Assembly (NCBI GenBank): GCA_002394665.1 | Contig: DGUL01000002.1 | Span: forward strand, 185,353 to 220,380 | DNA length: 35,028 nucleotides | Direction of reading: 5' to 3' | From: Rickettsiales bacterium UBA4311 | GTDB lineage: Bacteria; Pseudomonadota; Alphaproteobacteria; Rickettsiales; Deianiraeaceae | Shown: positions 1-7,085 of the stretch, piece by piece | How the letters are laid out: each line of letters starts with the position of its first letter | How positions within the stretch are numbered: the first letter of the stretch is position 1 | The notes under the pieces: generated by a model | Seen by the model: the letters and a program-made list of their open reading frames with translations, nothing else | Database searches by the model: none | What the model was told of the DNA's origin: nothing | Made by a program: the position numbers and the translations under genes

Positions 1-30
1 AGCGAGCAACGCGAGCGGGGCGGGAAGGAG
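1..30. other. GC-rich intergenic island at window edge
   Basis: A purine-rich, G+C-rich stretch containing GCGAGCGGGGCGGG stands out from the AT-rich surroundings. It shares the GCGAGCGG core with a second GC-rich island at 29437-29479, so it may be a dispersed intergenic repeat. The left end is cut by the window and no function is assigned. Confidence 0.35.
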
Positions 31-66
31 TTTTTAAAATTGCAGAAAAGCTATAGATTTAAAATC

Positions 67-95
67 TTGAAAATAAATATTGCACTTTTTACTAT
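67..95 (+). promoter_or_regulatory. Predicted promoter of the GDPD-like gene
   Basis: TTGAAA (67-72), a 17-nt spacer and TACTAT (90-95). The -10 box ends only 9 nt before the ATG at 105, so the transcript would be leaderless or nearly so. There is no Shine-Dalgarno-like sequence in that gap. Confidence 0.45.
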
Positions 96-104
96 TTCAC
101 GACT

Positions 105-740
105 ATGCAAATTCTTTCTCATAGAGGATATTGGGAAACAGCAGAAGAAAAGAATAAGCAAATTGCTTTTGAAAGAAGTTTTGAACTCGGTTTTGGAACA
201 GAAACAGACTTGCGGGACGTTTGCGGAAAGATTGTAATTTCTCACGATATGCCAAAAGGCGATGAGATAACTTTTGAGGAGGTTTTGCAGATTATGGATG
301 GACGAAATTTGCCACTTGCTTTGAATATCAAGGCAGACGGACAGGCAGACGAAATTTTGAGATTGCTGGCGAAATATAACCACACAAATTATTTTACATT
401 TGATATGTCAATTCCAGATTTGGTTGTGCAGGTCAAAAAAGGTGTGAATGCTTTCAGCGGAATGAGTGATATAAATAGAAATGCTCCTTTGTTTGAAAAA
501 GTTGGTGGCATTTGGCTAGACGCTTTTAATGAAGAATGGTATAACGAAAATGATATATTGGATTTGCTGGCTCAAAATAAAAAAGTTTGTATTGTATCAA
601 GCGATTTGCATAAAAGGGATACGGCAAAACAATGGGAAATGTTGAAAAATAGTGAAATTGCAACAGATAAAAATCTTGACAAGAATGTAATGCTTTGCAC
701 GGATATTCCAGAGAAAGCAAGGGAATTTTTTGGTTTATGA
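105..740 (+). CDS. Glycerophosphodiester phosphodiesterase-like protein
   Basis: A 211-residue protein of the GDPD/PI-PLC TIM-barrel superfamily. The N-terminus carries the family signature: HRGYW at residues 6-10, a Glu/Asp pair in the GTETDLRD segment (about 31-38), and a histidine in VISHD (about 44-48). These correspond to the metal-binding and catalytic residues of the family. It has no signal peptide or membrane segment, so it is probably cytosolic. It is shorter than typical GDPDs (about 240-300 residues), with a compact C-terminal half. The family hydrolyses glycerophosphodiesters to glycerol-3-phosphate and an alcohol; the substrate here is unknown. Its stop codon overlaps the ATG of the next gene (ATGA at 737-740), so the two are translationally coupled and the product may act in envelope glycolipid turnover or synthesis (inference). 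Confidence 0.8.
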   Translation: MQILSHRGYWETAEEKNKQIAFERSFELGFGTETDLRDVCGKIVISHDMPKGDEITFEEVLQIMDGRNLPLALNIKADGQADEILRLLAKYNHTNYFTFDMSIPDLVVQVKKGVNAFSGMSDINRNAPLFEKVGGIWLDAFNEEWYNENDILDLLAQNKKVCIVSSDLHKRDTAKQWEMLKNSEIATDKNLDKNVMLCTDIPEKAREFFGL

Positions 741-2044
741 AAAAAGAGGTAAAAAAAACACAAAGATCTAAAGATCTGCGGGGTTTAAGAACAATGAAAG
801 AAGGTGAATTTGAAAAAATCATCACCGAACACAATAAAAAAGCTAAAGATTTGTCACCAAACATTGTTGAATTGCCGAAAACAAAAAATGGTAATATCGT
901 TGATGAAATTGATAAAAAGGATATAACATTTGTTGTCAGCGGAGGTCATAGCCATCAGAACTTCGATTTGAAAAGTTCCTTATTCTTTATAAGGCGTGTG
1001 TTCCCAGAAAGTAAAATCATCCTTTCGACTTGGGATGATTTTGACGAAAAAACACAAGAAAAATATAATGGTCTTTACGATGAACTGATACTGAGTAGTC
1101 AAAATGAATTGCCTTGGCGATATATAGCCTATACATTTGCCGATAGTGGTGACTGTCGCGAAAACGCCTTTAATCACCAGCAACTTTTAAATTCTCGTGG
1201 TTTGGATGCCGTAAAAACAAAATATGTCGTAAAAACACGAACGGATCTCTGGATTCAAAGTGATTATTTTGTCAAAAAATACATTGATAGCGTTAATAGC
1301 GTTACTTTTGTTGATGAAAATTTTAGGCTTTTCAAACAAAGAGTGCTTTGCGACAACACATTTTTTCACAATCCTATAACAACAAAGCGTCCGTTTTTCT
1401 TTTCAGACATCTTCTTATTTGGTTTAACAGAAGATATTAAAAAAATATTCAGTTATTATGTCTTGCCAAAAGATGTTGCACTTTACTTTCACGATACAGA
1501 TGAAGCAACCAAGCAGATAATTAAAAATGATTACTTCTATTCACAAACAAGATATTTTGTAGAGGAATACAACTTGATATCGGCATTATTAAATAATGAT
1601 GTAAAGTACCGTTTACCATACGATGCACTGGACAATAGTAAAGAAATTAAAAACAACAGCGTTCGTTGTTTAGCTAACAATTTTTTTGTTTCATCGTTTT
1701 TGACGCTTGGTATTTTTAGCAAATTTTACTATCTTGCAACAACACAAGGATATAATGTGACTGCCAAAGTGCTAAATACATACATTGCAGATATTTTCAA
1801 CGTTGCTATTTCACAAAAACTTACTTATTATGCCCAAGAGGATGAATACGAACAACTTCGCAGTGAAGTCAATAAAAAAATAGAAAAGATGAAACAACGT
1901 TCCGTAATTATCTATCCACTCGCCAGATGTATAACAAGATTCATTAAAACGATTGGATATGTATTCTCCATTTTAAAACGATATCCAGTTATGTTAATTG
2001 TAAATTATAAGAGACACAAATTAAAGCACAAATTAAAAAGTTAA
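737..2044 (+). CDS. WavE-family glycosyltransferase (LPS synthesis type)
   Basis: A 435-residue protein resembling the WavE lipopolysaccharide synthesis family. Visible family motifs are a first beta strand with VVSGG (66-70), the KSSLFFIRRVFPESKIILSTW region (about 79-99), YVVKTRTD (163-170), and the acidic SDIFLFG segment (223-229). The start at 737 is chosen because its ATG overlaps the upstream TGA (ATGA), leaving no gap; an in-frame ATG at 695 would lie inside the upstream gene. Residues 18-43 (LRTMKEGEFEKIITE and following) form a charged N-terminal module that recurs almost unchanged upstream of the second WavE gene at 7086-8438. The C-terminus is very basic (RHKLKHKLKS) and follows a hydrophobic stretch, which may tether it to the inner membrane. 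The sugar and acceptor cannot be read from sequence. Confidence 0.8.
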   Translation: MKKEVKKTQRSKDLRGLRTMKEGEFEKIITEHNKKAKDLSPNIVELPKTKNGNIVDEIDKKDITFVVSGGHSHQNFDLKSSLFFIRRVFPESKIILSTWDDFDEKTQEKYNGLYDELILSSQNELPWRYIAYTFADSGDCRENAFNHQQLLNSRGLDAVKTKYVVKTRTDLWIQSDYFVKKYIDSVNSVTFVDENFRLFKQRVLCDNTFFHNPITTKRPFFFSDIFLFGLTEDIKKIFSYYVLPKDVALYFHDTDEATKQIIKNDYFYSQTRYFVEEYNLISALLNNDVKYRLPYDALDNSKEIKNNSVRCLANNFFVSSFLTLGIFSKFYYLATTQGYNVTAKVLNTYIADIFNVAISQKLTYYAQEDEYEQLRSEVNKKIEKMKQRSVIIYPLARCITRFIKTIGYVFSILKRYPVMLIVNYKRHKLKHKLKS

Positions 2045-2060
2045 GTTAAAAACTATAAAT

Positions 2061-2783
2061 TTATTTTTTTAAAATCTCTTTTGTCATCCTTTTAGACATC
2101 ATAGACGTTATCATTGGATTTTTGATAATGTTTTTGTTCTTATTCCGCTGTTTTGCATACACATCCGGTGCCGTATCTAATTTTTGTGTTCCATTCTTCA
2201 CAACTTTCGTGATTTTGACACCATTTGTCATTTCTTTTAACACTGGATATTCCAATGTTTTATTTGTCTTGTCATTTCCCTCGTCAATTCTTTCTGGAAT
2301 TGTAGCCAAACCAGTGTTATCAACATCGTTATCTTTTACAAATTGCCTAATACAGGACTCCAATCTTTGAATATGCCGTTCTCTCTCTCTAAGTTCGTAT
2401 AATGTGCTATGTAAAGCCTCACGCATCTCATTATTAATCTCTTTTTCTTGTAGCAAACTCGTTCGTATGGCGTTCCGGCTATCATTAATGCTCTTATTTT
2501 TAGCCCTTAATGCTCTCATCTGTTCCAATCTTTTATTATAGTCTCTTTTCAACTGTTCAAAACACTTCATGTCTTCCAACCTTGCCAAATAATCTTTTCT
2601 CAACTGTTCGAATATTTTCTTATAATTCAACATATTTACATAATCTAACAATGCTTCCTCTAAGTTTCTGCATTCGCCTTTTCGAGACATCACGTCCAAC
2701 TCCTTCAGCTTATCTACCGGTATCACAAAAACATCGCCCTTACACGAAGGATAATCCTTGCCACAAACAGGACACTTACTCAT
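2061..2783 (-). CDS. Small CxxC/coiled-coil protein of unknown function
   Basis: A 240-residue protein I do not recognise. It opens with a zinc-knuckle-like CPVCGKDYPSC (residues 4-14), followed by a predicted coiled coil (about 45-150). The coiled coil holds an imperfect tandem 18-residue repeat, FEQLRKDYLARLEDM and FEQLKRDYNKRLEQM. The C-terminal third is basic and probably disordered. The layout (short Cys motif, charged linker, coiled coil, polar tail) matches the gene at 3150-4169 on the other side of tRNA-fMet, so the two are likely diverged paralogs. There is no signal peptide or membrane segment. It is convergent with the WavE gene (16 nt between stops). A promoter with its -10 box 13 nt from the ATG is visible upstream. 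Confidence 0.65.
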   Translation of the reverse strand: MSKCPVCGKDYPSCKGDVFVIPVDKLKELDVMSRKGECRNLEEALLDYVNMLNYKKIFEQLRKDYLARLEDMKCFEQLKRDYNKRLEQMRALRAKNKSINDSRNAIRTSLLQEKEINNEMREALHSTLYELRERERHIQRLESCIRQFVKDNDVDNTGLATIPERIDEGNDKTNKTLEYPVLKEMTNGVKITKVVKNGTQKLDTAPDVYAKQRNKNKNIIKNPMITSMMSKRMTKEILKK

Positions 2784-2796
2784 AATAAAACGATAA

Positions 2797-2824
2797 ATAA
2801 TAAGATTTATAGAAATAAAAACAA
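2797..2824 (-). promoter_or_regulatory. Predicted promoter of the 240-aa coiled-coil gene
   Basis: Read on the minus strand: TTGTTT (2824-2819), a 16-nt spacer and TATTAT (2802-2797), with 13 nt to the ATG at 2783. No Shine-Dalgarno sequence lies in the gap. It sits back-to-back with the tRNA-fMet promoter. Confidence 0.45.
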
Positions 2825-2830
2825 GATAAA

Positions 2831-2860
2831 TTGACTTTTAAAATCAAAACTCCATATAGA
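2831..2860 (+). promoter_or_regulatory. Predicted promoter of tRNA-fMet
   Basis: TTGACT (2831-2836), an 18-nt spacer and TATAGA (2855-2860). The -10 box ends 7 nt before tRNA position 1 (2868), so transcription would begin at or next to the mature 5' end. Confidence 0.6.
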
Positions 2861-2867
2861 TGGCGAC

Positions 2868-2941
<74 letters not shown>

Positions 2942-3142
2942 CATTCGTGCTTACTTGCGAACAATTTTCCTAAAAATTGATATATTTTTTACCCTCAATA
3001 AAACTTTGAACTATTTGGCTGTTTAATATTATCCTGGTTATTTAGGGATTGCTTTTTTACATTCACCGTAAAAACAATACGTATTTTTTATGAATTTGTT
3101 TAGAAACCAATTTATGCTGAATATAATTGATTTGTTTATTCG

Positions 3143-3182
3143 AATTTATCTAAATCGCCAAAAATTGATCTAAATCGCCAAA
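3143..3182. repeat. 20-nt tandem duplication at the 3' end of a gene
   Basis: Copies 3143-3162 and 3163-3182 match at 19 of 20 positions. The duplication lies over the stop region of the minus-strand gene at 3150-4169. Removing one copy would make the protein end in DFGDLDKFE instead of DFGDLDQFLAI, so the insertion shifted the frame and replaced the C-terminus. Confidence 0.85.
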
Positions 3183-4169
3183 ATCTATATTCTTCATTTT
3201 GTCAGCTTCTGTTAACGCTATGCTGGCTTGACTGCCAGATATTTCGCCAACATCATTCCGATCATAACGATTATTCTCATTGTTAGACACAATAGGTCGT
3301 TTACAATTATTTATTTTGTTTTGAATATCATTGAGTAAATATTTAATTTTCTCATGTGTGTTTTTACCATCAGGAACATCTTTCTTGTGCTCTCCGTGCC
3401 CAAGATTAATACTCAACTTTTTATTGCCAATGCTGTTTTTACCAACTTTGAGCCTATTTTGTAAACTGTCTATACGGTTAAAAATTTCTTGGGTTTCTTT
3501 GTCGCGTATTATTTTTTCTTTATCAAACACTTCTCGTTGTAATTCGTCAATCTGTCTGCGTTGGTCCGCCATCATTGCTTTCTGTCTTTCCAGAAGCGTT
3601 TGTAGTTTAATTTCTTGGGTTTCTTTGTCGCGTATTATTTTTTCTTTATCAAACACTTCTCGTTGTAATTCGTCAATCTGTCTGCGTTGGTCCGCTATCG
3701 TTGCTTTCTGTCTTTCCAGAAGCGTTTGTAGTTCATCTAACTCCATCTTCAACACCGAAATGTTTTCTCTTTTTTTCTGCAATTTTTGTTGATAATATAT
3801 CATTTGTCGTTGTAAATTTTGTTTTGACATCTTTTCTTTTACTATTATACGATGCATAGACAACATTATTTCTTCGTCTTTGTTTTTTCGTGCCTCCATA
3901 CGAATAAATTTCTCAACTAACCCTGAAACTTTCAGCATTCTGCCACTGCCAACATTAATGGATACTTTACTAGCGTGTTCTGGGCTGATTATAAAAGCAT
4001 CATTACCTCTTGGTACAATACAGGCCCTTTCTACGGCTTTTTTATAGAAATCGCCAAATGACACTGGTTTGCCGTTTTTATCATAGAGCATGATTTTAGA
4101 GTAATCTTTTTTGTCGATTTCGAATTGTGTTTTGTTTGTATCATTACCACAACAAGGACATCTTGGCAT
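3150..4169 (-). CDS. CxxC/coiled-coil protein with a perfect internal repeat, unknown function
   Basis: A 339-residue protein I do not recognise. It starts with CPCCGND (residues 4-10), a possible zinc-knuckle remnant, followed by a mixed globular region (about 15-110) and a long coiled coil (about 115-235). The coiled coil contains a 42-residue (six-heptad) unit, beginning LQTLLERQKA, repeated twice in tandem. The corresponding DNA copies are nearly identical, showing a recent duplication. The C-terminal 100 residues are polar and likely disordered. The last residues were altered by a 20-nt duplication over the stop codon. The architecture resembles the gene at 2061-2783. There is no signal peptide. 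A -35/-10 pair lies 13 nt upstream of the ATG. The divergent neighbour is a LysE-type exporter. Confidence 0.65.
   Translation of the reverse strand: MPRCPCCGNDTNKTQFEIDKKDYSKIMLYDKNGKPVSFGDFYKKAVERACIVPRGNDAFIISPEHASKVSINVGSGRMLKVSGLVEKFIRMEARKNKDEEIMLSMHRIIVKEKMSKQNLQRQMIYYQQKLQKKRENISVLKMELDELQTLLERQKATIADQRRQIDELQREVFDKEKIIRDKETQEIKLQTLLERQKAMMADQRRQIDELQREVFDKEKIIRDKETQEIFNRIDSLQNRLKVGKNSIGNKKLSINLGHGEHKKDVPDGKNTHEKIKYLLNDIQNKINNCKRPIVSNNENNRYDRNDVGEISGSQASIALTEADKMKNIDFGDLDQFLAI
3486..3737. repeat. Near-perfect 126-nt tandem repeat in coding sequence
   Basis: Two adjacent copies of 126 nt (boundaries good to about 1 nt) inside the minus-strand coiled-coil gene. They differ at about two internal positions (CCATCAT versus CTATCGT) and at the very end. 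The unit is exactly 42 codons, six heptads, so copy-number change keeps both the reading frame and the coiled-coil register. Confidence 0.9.
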
Positions 4170-4182
4170 AAAAAAACAATAG

Positions 4183-4210
4183 ATTTTAAATAAAAAACAT
4201 TTTTTTGCAA
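4183..4210 (-). promoter_or_regulatory. Predicted promoter of the 339-aa coiled-coil gene
   Basis: Minus strand: TTGCAA (4210-4205), a 16-nt spacer and TAAAAT (4188-4183), then 13 nt to the ATG at 4169. The spacing matches the promoter of the related gene at 2061-2783. No Shine-Dalgarno sequence is present. Confidence 0.5.
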
Positions 4211-4271
4211 GAAACTGTTGCTCTCAAAAAAACACACTTGCAACTTATTGCCTAATATATACATTTCATTC

Positions 4272-4907
4272 ATGATGAATGCAACAATTTTACATCACTG
4301 GTATTTAACTTATATTTTAACCTTATTTTCATTTAACATCGTGCCAGGTGTTTCATTTATAGCAACCATAAAAAATACAATAGAGCAAAAATCATTTAAA
4401 GCCGGCTTATGTACCGCAATAGGTGTCGCAACAGCAGATTTTATCGCTGCAATCTTGGGATATTTCTTTTGTGCGACACTTGAATTGCATCAAACGGCTT
4501 TTAAATATGCGAGAATGATTGGTATGATGTACTTACTTTATATTGGTGTAAAAATTATGACTTCCAAAAGAAAAAATCTCGCAGATAGCAATATAAGTTT
4601 GACAAGCGGATTTCTGGATGCCTATAAAAGTGGGTTTTTATACAATTTTTCCAACATCGGAATGATAACAATTACTATTGGCGTAATTTCGCAATATTAT
4701 AAATACGTCTCTCACTGGTATGGTTATGCAAACCTTGTTCTTTCTGTTCCGCTGGTGAGCTTTACTTACTTTACTTGTGTTGCGTTTTTATGTAATTTTT
4801 TAAATCTCTGGAAATTCTTTGACAAACATGTTGCAATTTTTGATAAAATCGCTGGGTTCGTGATTATTTTATTGGCTTCAACGAATATGAAAAGTATCCT
4901 TTCATAA
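4272..4907 (+). CDS. LysE/RhtB-family amino-acid exporter
   Basis: A 211-residue, highly hydrophobic protein with about six predicted membrane segments. The N-terminal family signature is visible: FNIVPGVSFIATIKNTIEQK (a variant of the usual PGP) followed by the Gly-rich GLCTAIGVATADFIAAILG. Length and topology fit LysE/RhtB permeases of about 200-220 residues. They export amino acids or related metabolites across the inner membrane; the substrate cannot be inferred. The start is set at the first of two consecutive ATGs (4272, 4275), which places the first helix at the N-terminus; an upstream in-frame start at 4218 would add an unusual polar extension overlapping the divergent promoter. The gene is divergent from the coiled-coil gene and convergent with fzlA. 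Confidence 0.8.
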   Translation: MMNATILHHWYLTYILTLFSFNIVPGVSFIATIKNTIEQKSFKAGLCTAIGVATADFIAAILGYFFCATLELHQTAFKYARMIGMMYLLYIGVKIMTSKRKNLADSNISLTSGFLDAYKSGFLYNFSNIGMITITIGVISQYYKYVSHWYGYANLVLSVPLVSFTYFTCVAFLCNFLNLWKFFDKHVAIFDKIAGFVIILLASTNMKSILS

Positions 4908-4973
4908 CACAATGGCATCTTTTATAATCCTGATACTTTAATGATGTTTTCTTTTTTGCTTTGTGTTGTAGGT

Positions 4974-5678
4974 CTAAAAATCTAACTCCCTATACCAAAC
5001 AGAAGGACGAAAATCCGGAATTATATCGTATAAAATATCTCTAAAAGCAGGTTTTGATTTTATTGGCATATACCACTCTTTTAGAATTGGATATGCCTGC
5101 CAATCTATTTCTCCAAGATAATCAAGTGATGAAATTTGACAAGCAAGCGATAAATCTGCAAACGAGAAAGTGCCACCGGCAATGTAATCTCGTTTTTTTA
5201 AAATACTTTCAACAAAAGACAAATATTCACGACAATTTATTCTTGCAACTTTGATAATATTCACATCAGATGTTCTTTTTTTCTTGTAAAAAACATAAAC
5301 TCGCTCGTTGATTATAGGTCTTACAACATCCTCGTAAAACTTTGTATCAAATAATTCGCTATATTTCATAATATTGGCCTGCTCTTCAATGTTTCCTTTT
5401 AAAAGTGTATGAACTGGATATTTTTTTCTTAAATAATCAACAATTGCATTCTTTCCCCAAATCAATAAGCTTTTTCTTTCATCGTTTTCGTCAATCTTTT
5501 GAACCGCTAAAAAAGGCACATCGCCAGTGGGATTGATATTTAAAAACTTCTCGCGTTTTTCCCAAAAATTCTCAATTCTCAGTGAGCAATTTTTGACATC
5601 ATTAAGCTCTAAAAGAAACCTAATTTCTCTACAAAAGGGACAAATTGGAAAGTGATACAAGCATTGCCTCTCTTGCAT
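4974..5678 (-). CDS. fzlA: FzlA-type glutathione-S-transferase-like division protein
   Basis: A 234-residue protein with a thioredoxin-like N-terminal domain (LYHFPICPFCREIRFLLE, about 7-24) and an all-helical C-terminal GST domain. The pattern matches the alphaproteobacterial FzlA family more closely than metabolic GSTs: WEKREKFLNINPTGDVPFL near 40-57, the FADLSLACQISSLDYLG helix, and especially a C-terminus of the type KSKPAFRDILYD ... WYRELDF, in which FzlA proteins end with a conserved DLDF-like tail. In Caulobacter FzlA binds FtsZ and is needed for constriction; it is not thought to act as a catalytic GST. Presence here supports alphaproteobacterial origin and FtsZ-dependent division. 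ATG start at 5678, divergent from mvaS. Confidence 0.82.
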   Translation of the reverse strand: MQERQCLYHFPICPFCREIRFLLELNDVKNCSLRIENFWEKREKFLNINPTGDVPFLAVQKIDENDERKSLLIWGKNAIVDYLRKKYPVHTLLKGNIEEQANIMKYSELFDTKFYEDVVRPIINERVYVFYKKKRTSDVNIIKVARINCREYLSFVESILKKRDYIAGGTFSFADLSLACQISSLDYLGEIDWQAYPILKEWYMPIKSKPAFRDILYDIIPDFRPSVWYRELDF

Positions 5679-5766
5679 TAAACAACGACTTGCAAGGGGA
5701 GCACTTTAAAAATAAATATCAAGATTGAAAAATAGAATTTGACACAACGGCAAGAAAGTTAAAAAC

Positions 5767-5796
5767 TTGATTAAATTGAAAATAAAAATTTATAAT
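5767..5796 (+). promoter_or_regulatory. Predicted promoter of mvaS
   Basis: TTGATT (5767-5772), an 18-nt spacer and a consensus TATAAT (5791-5796). The GTG start at 5810 lies 13 nt beyond the -10 box, implying a 5' leader of only about 6-8 nt and no room for a Shine-Dalgarno sequence. Confidence 0.6.
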
Positions 5797-5809
5797 AAAA
5801 AAGATTGTC

Positions 5810-6991
5810 GTGAGTAATTCTGTTGGAATAGAACAAATCAGTTTTTACACGACCAACTTGTTTATTTCATTGGAGAAATTAGCAACAACAAAAGGTATTG
5901 ATGCAAATAAATACACCGCGGGGCTCGGGCAAGAAAAAATGTCTATTATCACGCCCGACGAGGATATAATTACCTTGGCATATAATGCAGTCAGGAGGAT
6001 TTTAAACAACGTTTCAAATGCAGAAAAGGAAAAAATTGAGCTTCTACTTTTTGCAACAGAAAGTGGAATTGACAATTCAAAGTCTGCAAGTGTTGAACTT
6101 TTTAATTTGTTAGATTTAAGCAATCACTGCTGTTGTTTAGAAATAAAGCAAGCTTGCTACGGCGGAACCGGAGCTTTAATGCTTGCCCGAGATTTTGTAA
6201 AAGCAAATCCGAAAAAAAAAGCTCTTGTTGTAATGAGTGATATTGCCTATTATGGACTTAATACAAGCGGAGAGCCAACACAAGGTTGCGGTGCAGTCGC
6301 TGTGCTTTTGTCAAGTAATCCAAAAATCGCAACTTTTAACAACGATAATGTTGTAATTTCAAAATTAAATAACGATTTTTACAGACCAACTTATTGCGAA
6401 ACACCAATTTGTGATGGGCATTTTTCTATAAAGTGTTATCTTTCTATGTTTCAAGACGCATTTGAAGAATGGAAAAAACGAAATAAAAATAGTGATTTTA
6501 GTCATCTTGTTTGTCATTCGCCTTTTACAAAAATGCTTGATAAATGCTGTAAGATTGCGAATGTTGATGCAGAAAAAAATGAAAATAATGCAATAAAACA
6601 ATATAATAAAATTACTGGCAATACTTACACGGCATCGCTTTATGTTGGCTTGATTTCACTACTTGAAAATTCGTTGCAAGATTTAACAAATAAGAATATT
6701 GCACTTTTTTCTTACGGCTCTGGCTCTGTTTGTGAAATGTTTTCAATCCAAATTTTGGAAGGATATAAAAACTACTTATTAAAGCAGAAACACGAAGATA
6801 TTTTGAAAAATAGGCAAGAACTTAAATATAAAGATTATCAAAATTTAATGAACCAATTTGCAAACAGAGAAAAGCAACTAAACTGGCAACTTGAAAAGCT
6901 TGAAGATGAGAAGACAGACAAAAACACAAAAGAAAAAAAAGCCAGACTTATTAAAATAAGCAATGGAATAAGACAATATGAAATCGTGTAA
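5810..6991 (+). CDS. mvaS: Hydroxymethylglutaryl-CoA synthase (mevalonate pathway)
   Basis: A 393-residue protein of the bacterial MvaS type. HMG-CoA synthase condenses acetyl-CoA with acetoacetyl-CoA, the first committed step toward mevalonate and isoprenoids. Key residues are present: Glu84 in ATESGID, the nucleophile Cys116 in EIKQACYGGTGAL, and His236 in LVCHSPFTK. YGLNTSGEPTQGCGAVAVLL and the NDFYRPT and DGHFS segments also match the Gram-positive-type enzyme along its whole length. The last 60 residues (about 335-393) are charged and coiled-coil-like. The start is GTG, supported by a consensus promoter just upstream. Alphaproteobacteria usually make isoprenoids by the MEP route or scavenge them, so acquisition by transfer is likely (inference). 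No other mevalonate gene is in this window. A role in polyketide beta-branching is possible but less likely without PKS genes nearby. Confidence 0.9.
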   Translation: MSNSVGIEQISFYTTNLFISLEKLATTKGIDANKYTAGLGQEKMSIITPDEDIITLAYNAVRRILNNVSNAEKEKIELLLFATESGIDNSKSASVELFNLLDLSNHCCCLEIKQACYGGTGALMLARDFVKANPKKKALVVMSDIAYYGLNTSGEPTQGCGAVAVLLSSNPKIATFNNDNVVISKLNNDFYRPTYCETPICDGHFSIKCYLSMFQDAFEEWKKRNKNSDFSHLVCHSPFTKMLDKCCKIANVDAEKNENNAIKQYNKITGNTYTASLYVGLISLLENSLQDLTNKNIALFSYGSGSVCEMFSIQILEGYKNYLLKQKHEDILKNRQELKYKDYQNLMNQFANREKQLNWQLEKLEDEKTDKNTKEKKARLIKISNGIRQYEIV

Positions 6992-7085
6992 AATATAAAC
7001 TTAAATTGAAAAATTTTACACGCATAAACGGCTTTAATGAAAAACGCTAATATTTGCCGATTATTTGTTGCTTTATTTATCAGAT

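Noticed and set aside
3486..3737. CRISPR array
   Set aside because: The repeats are directly adjacent, have no spacers and lie in a coding frame.
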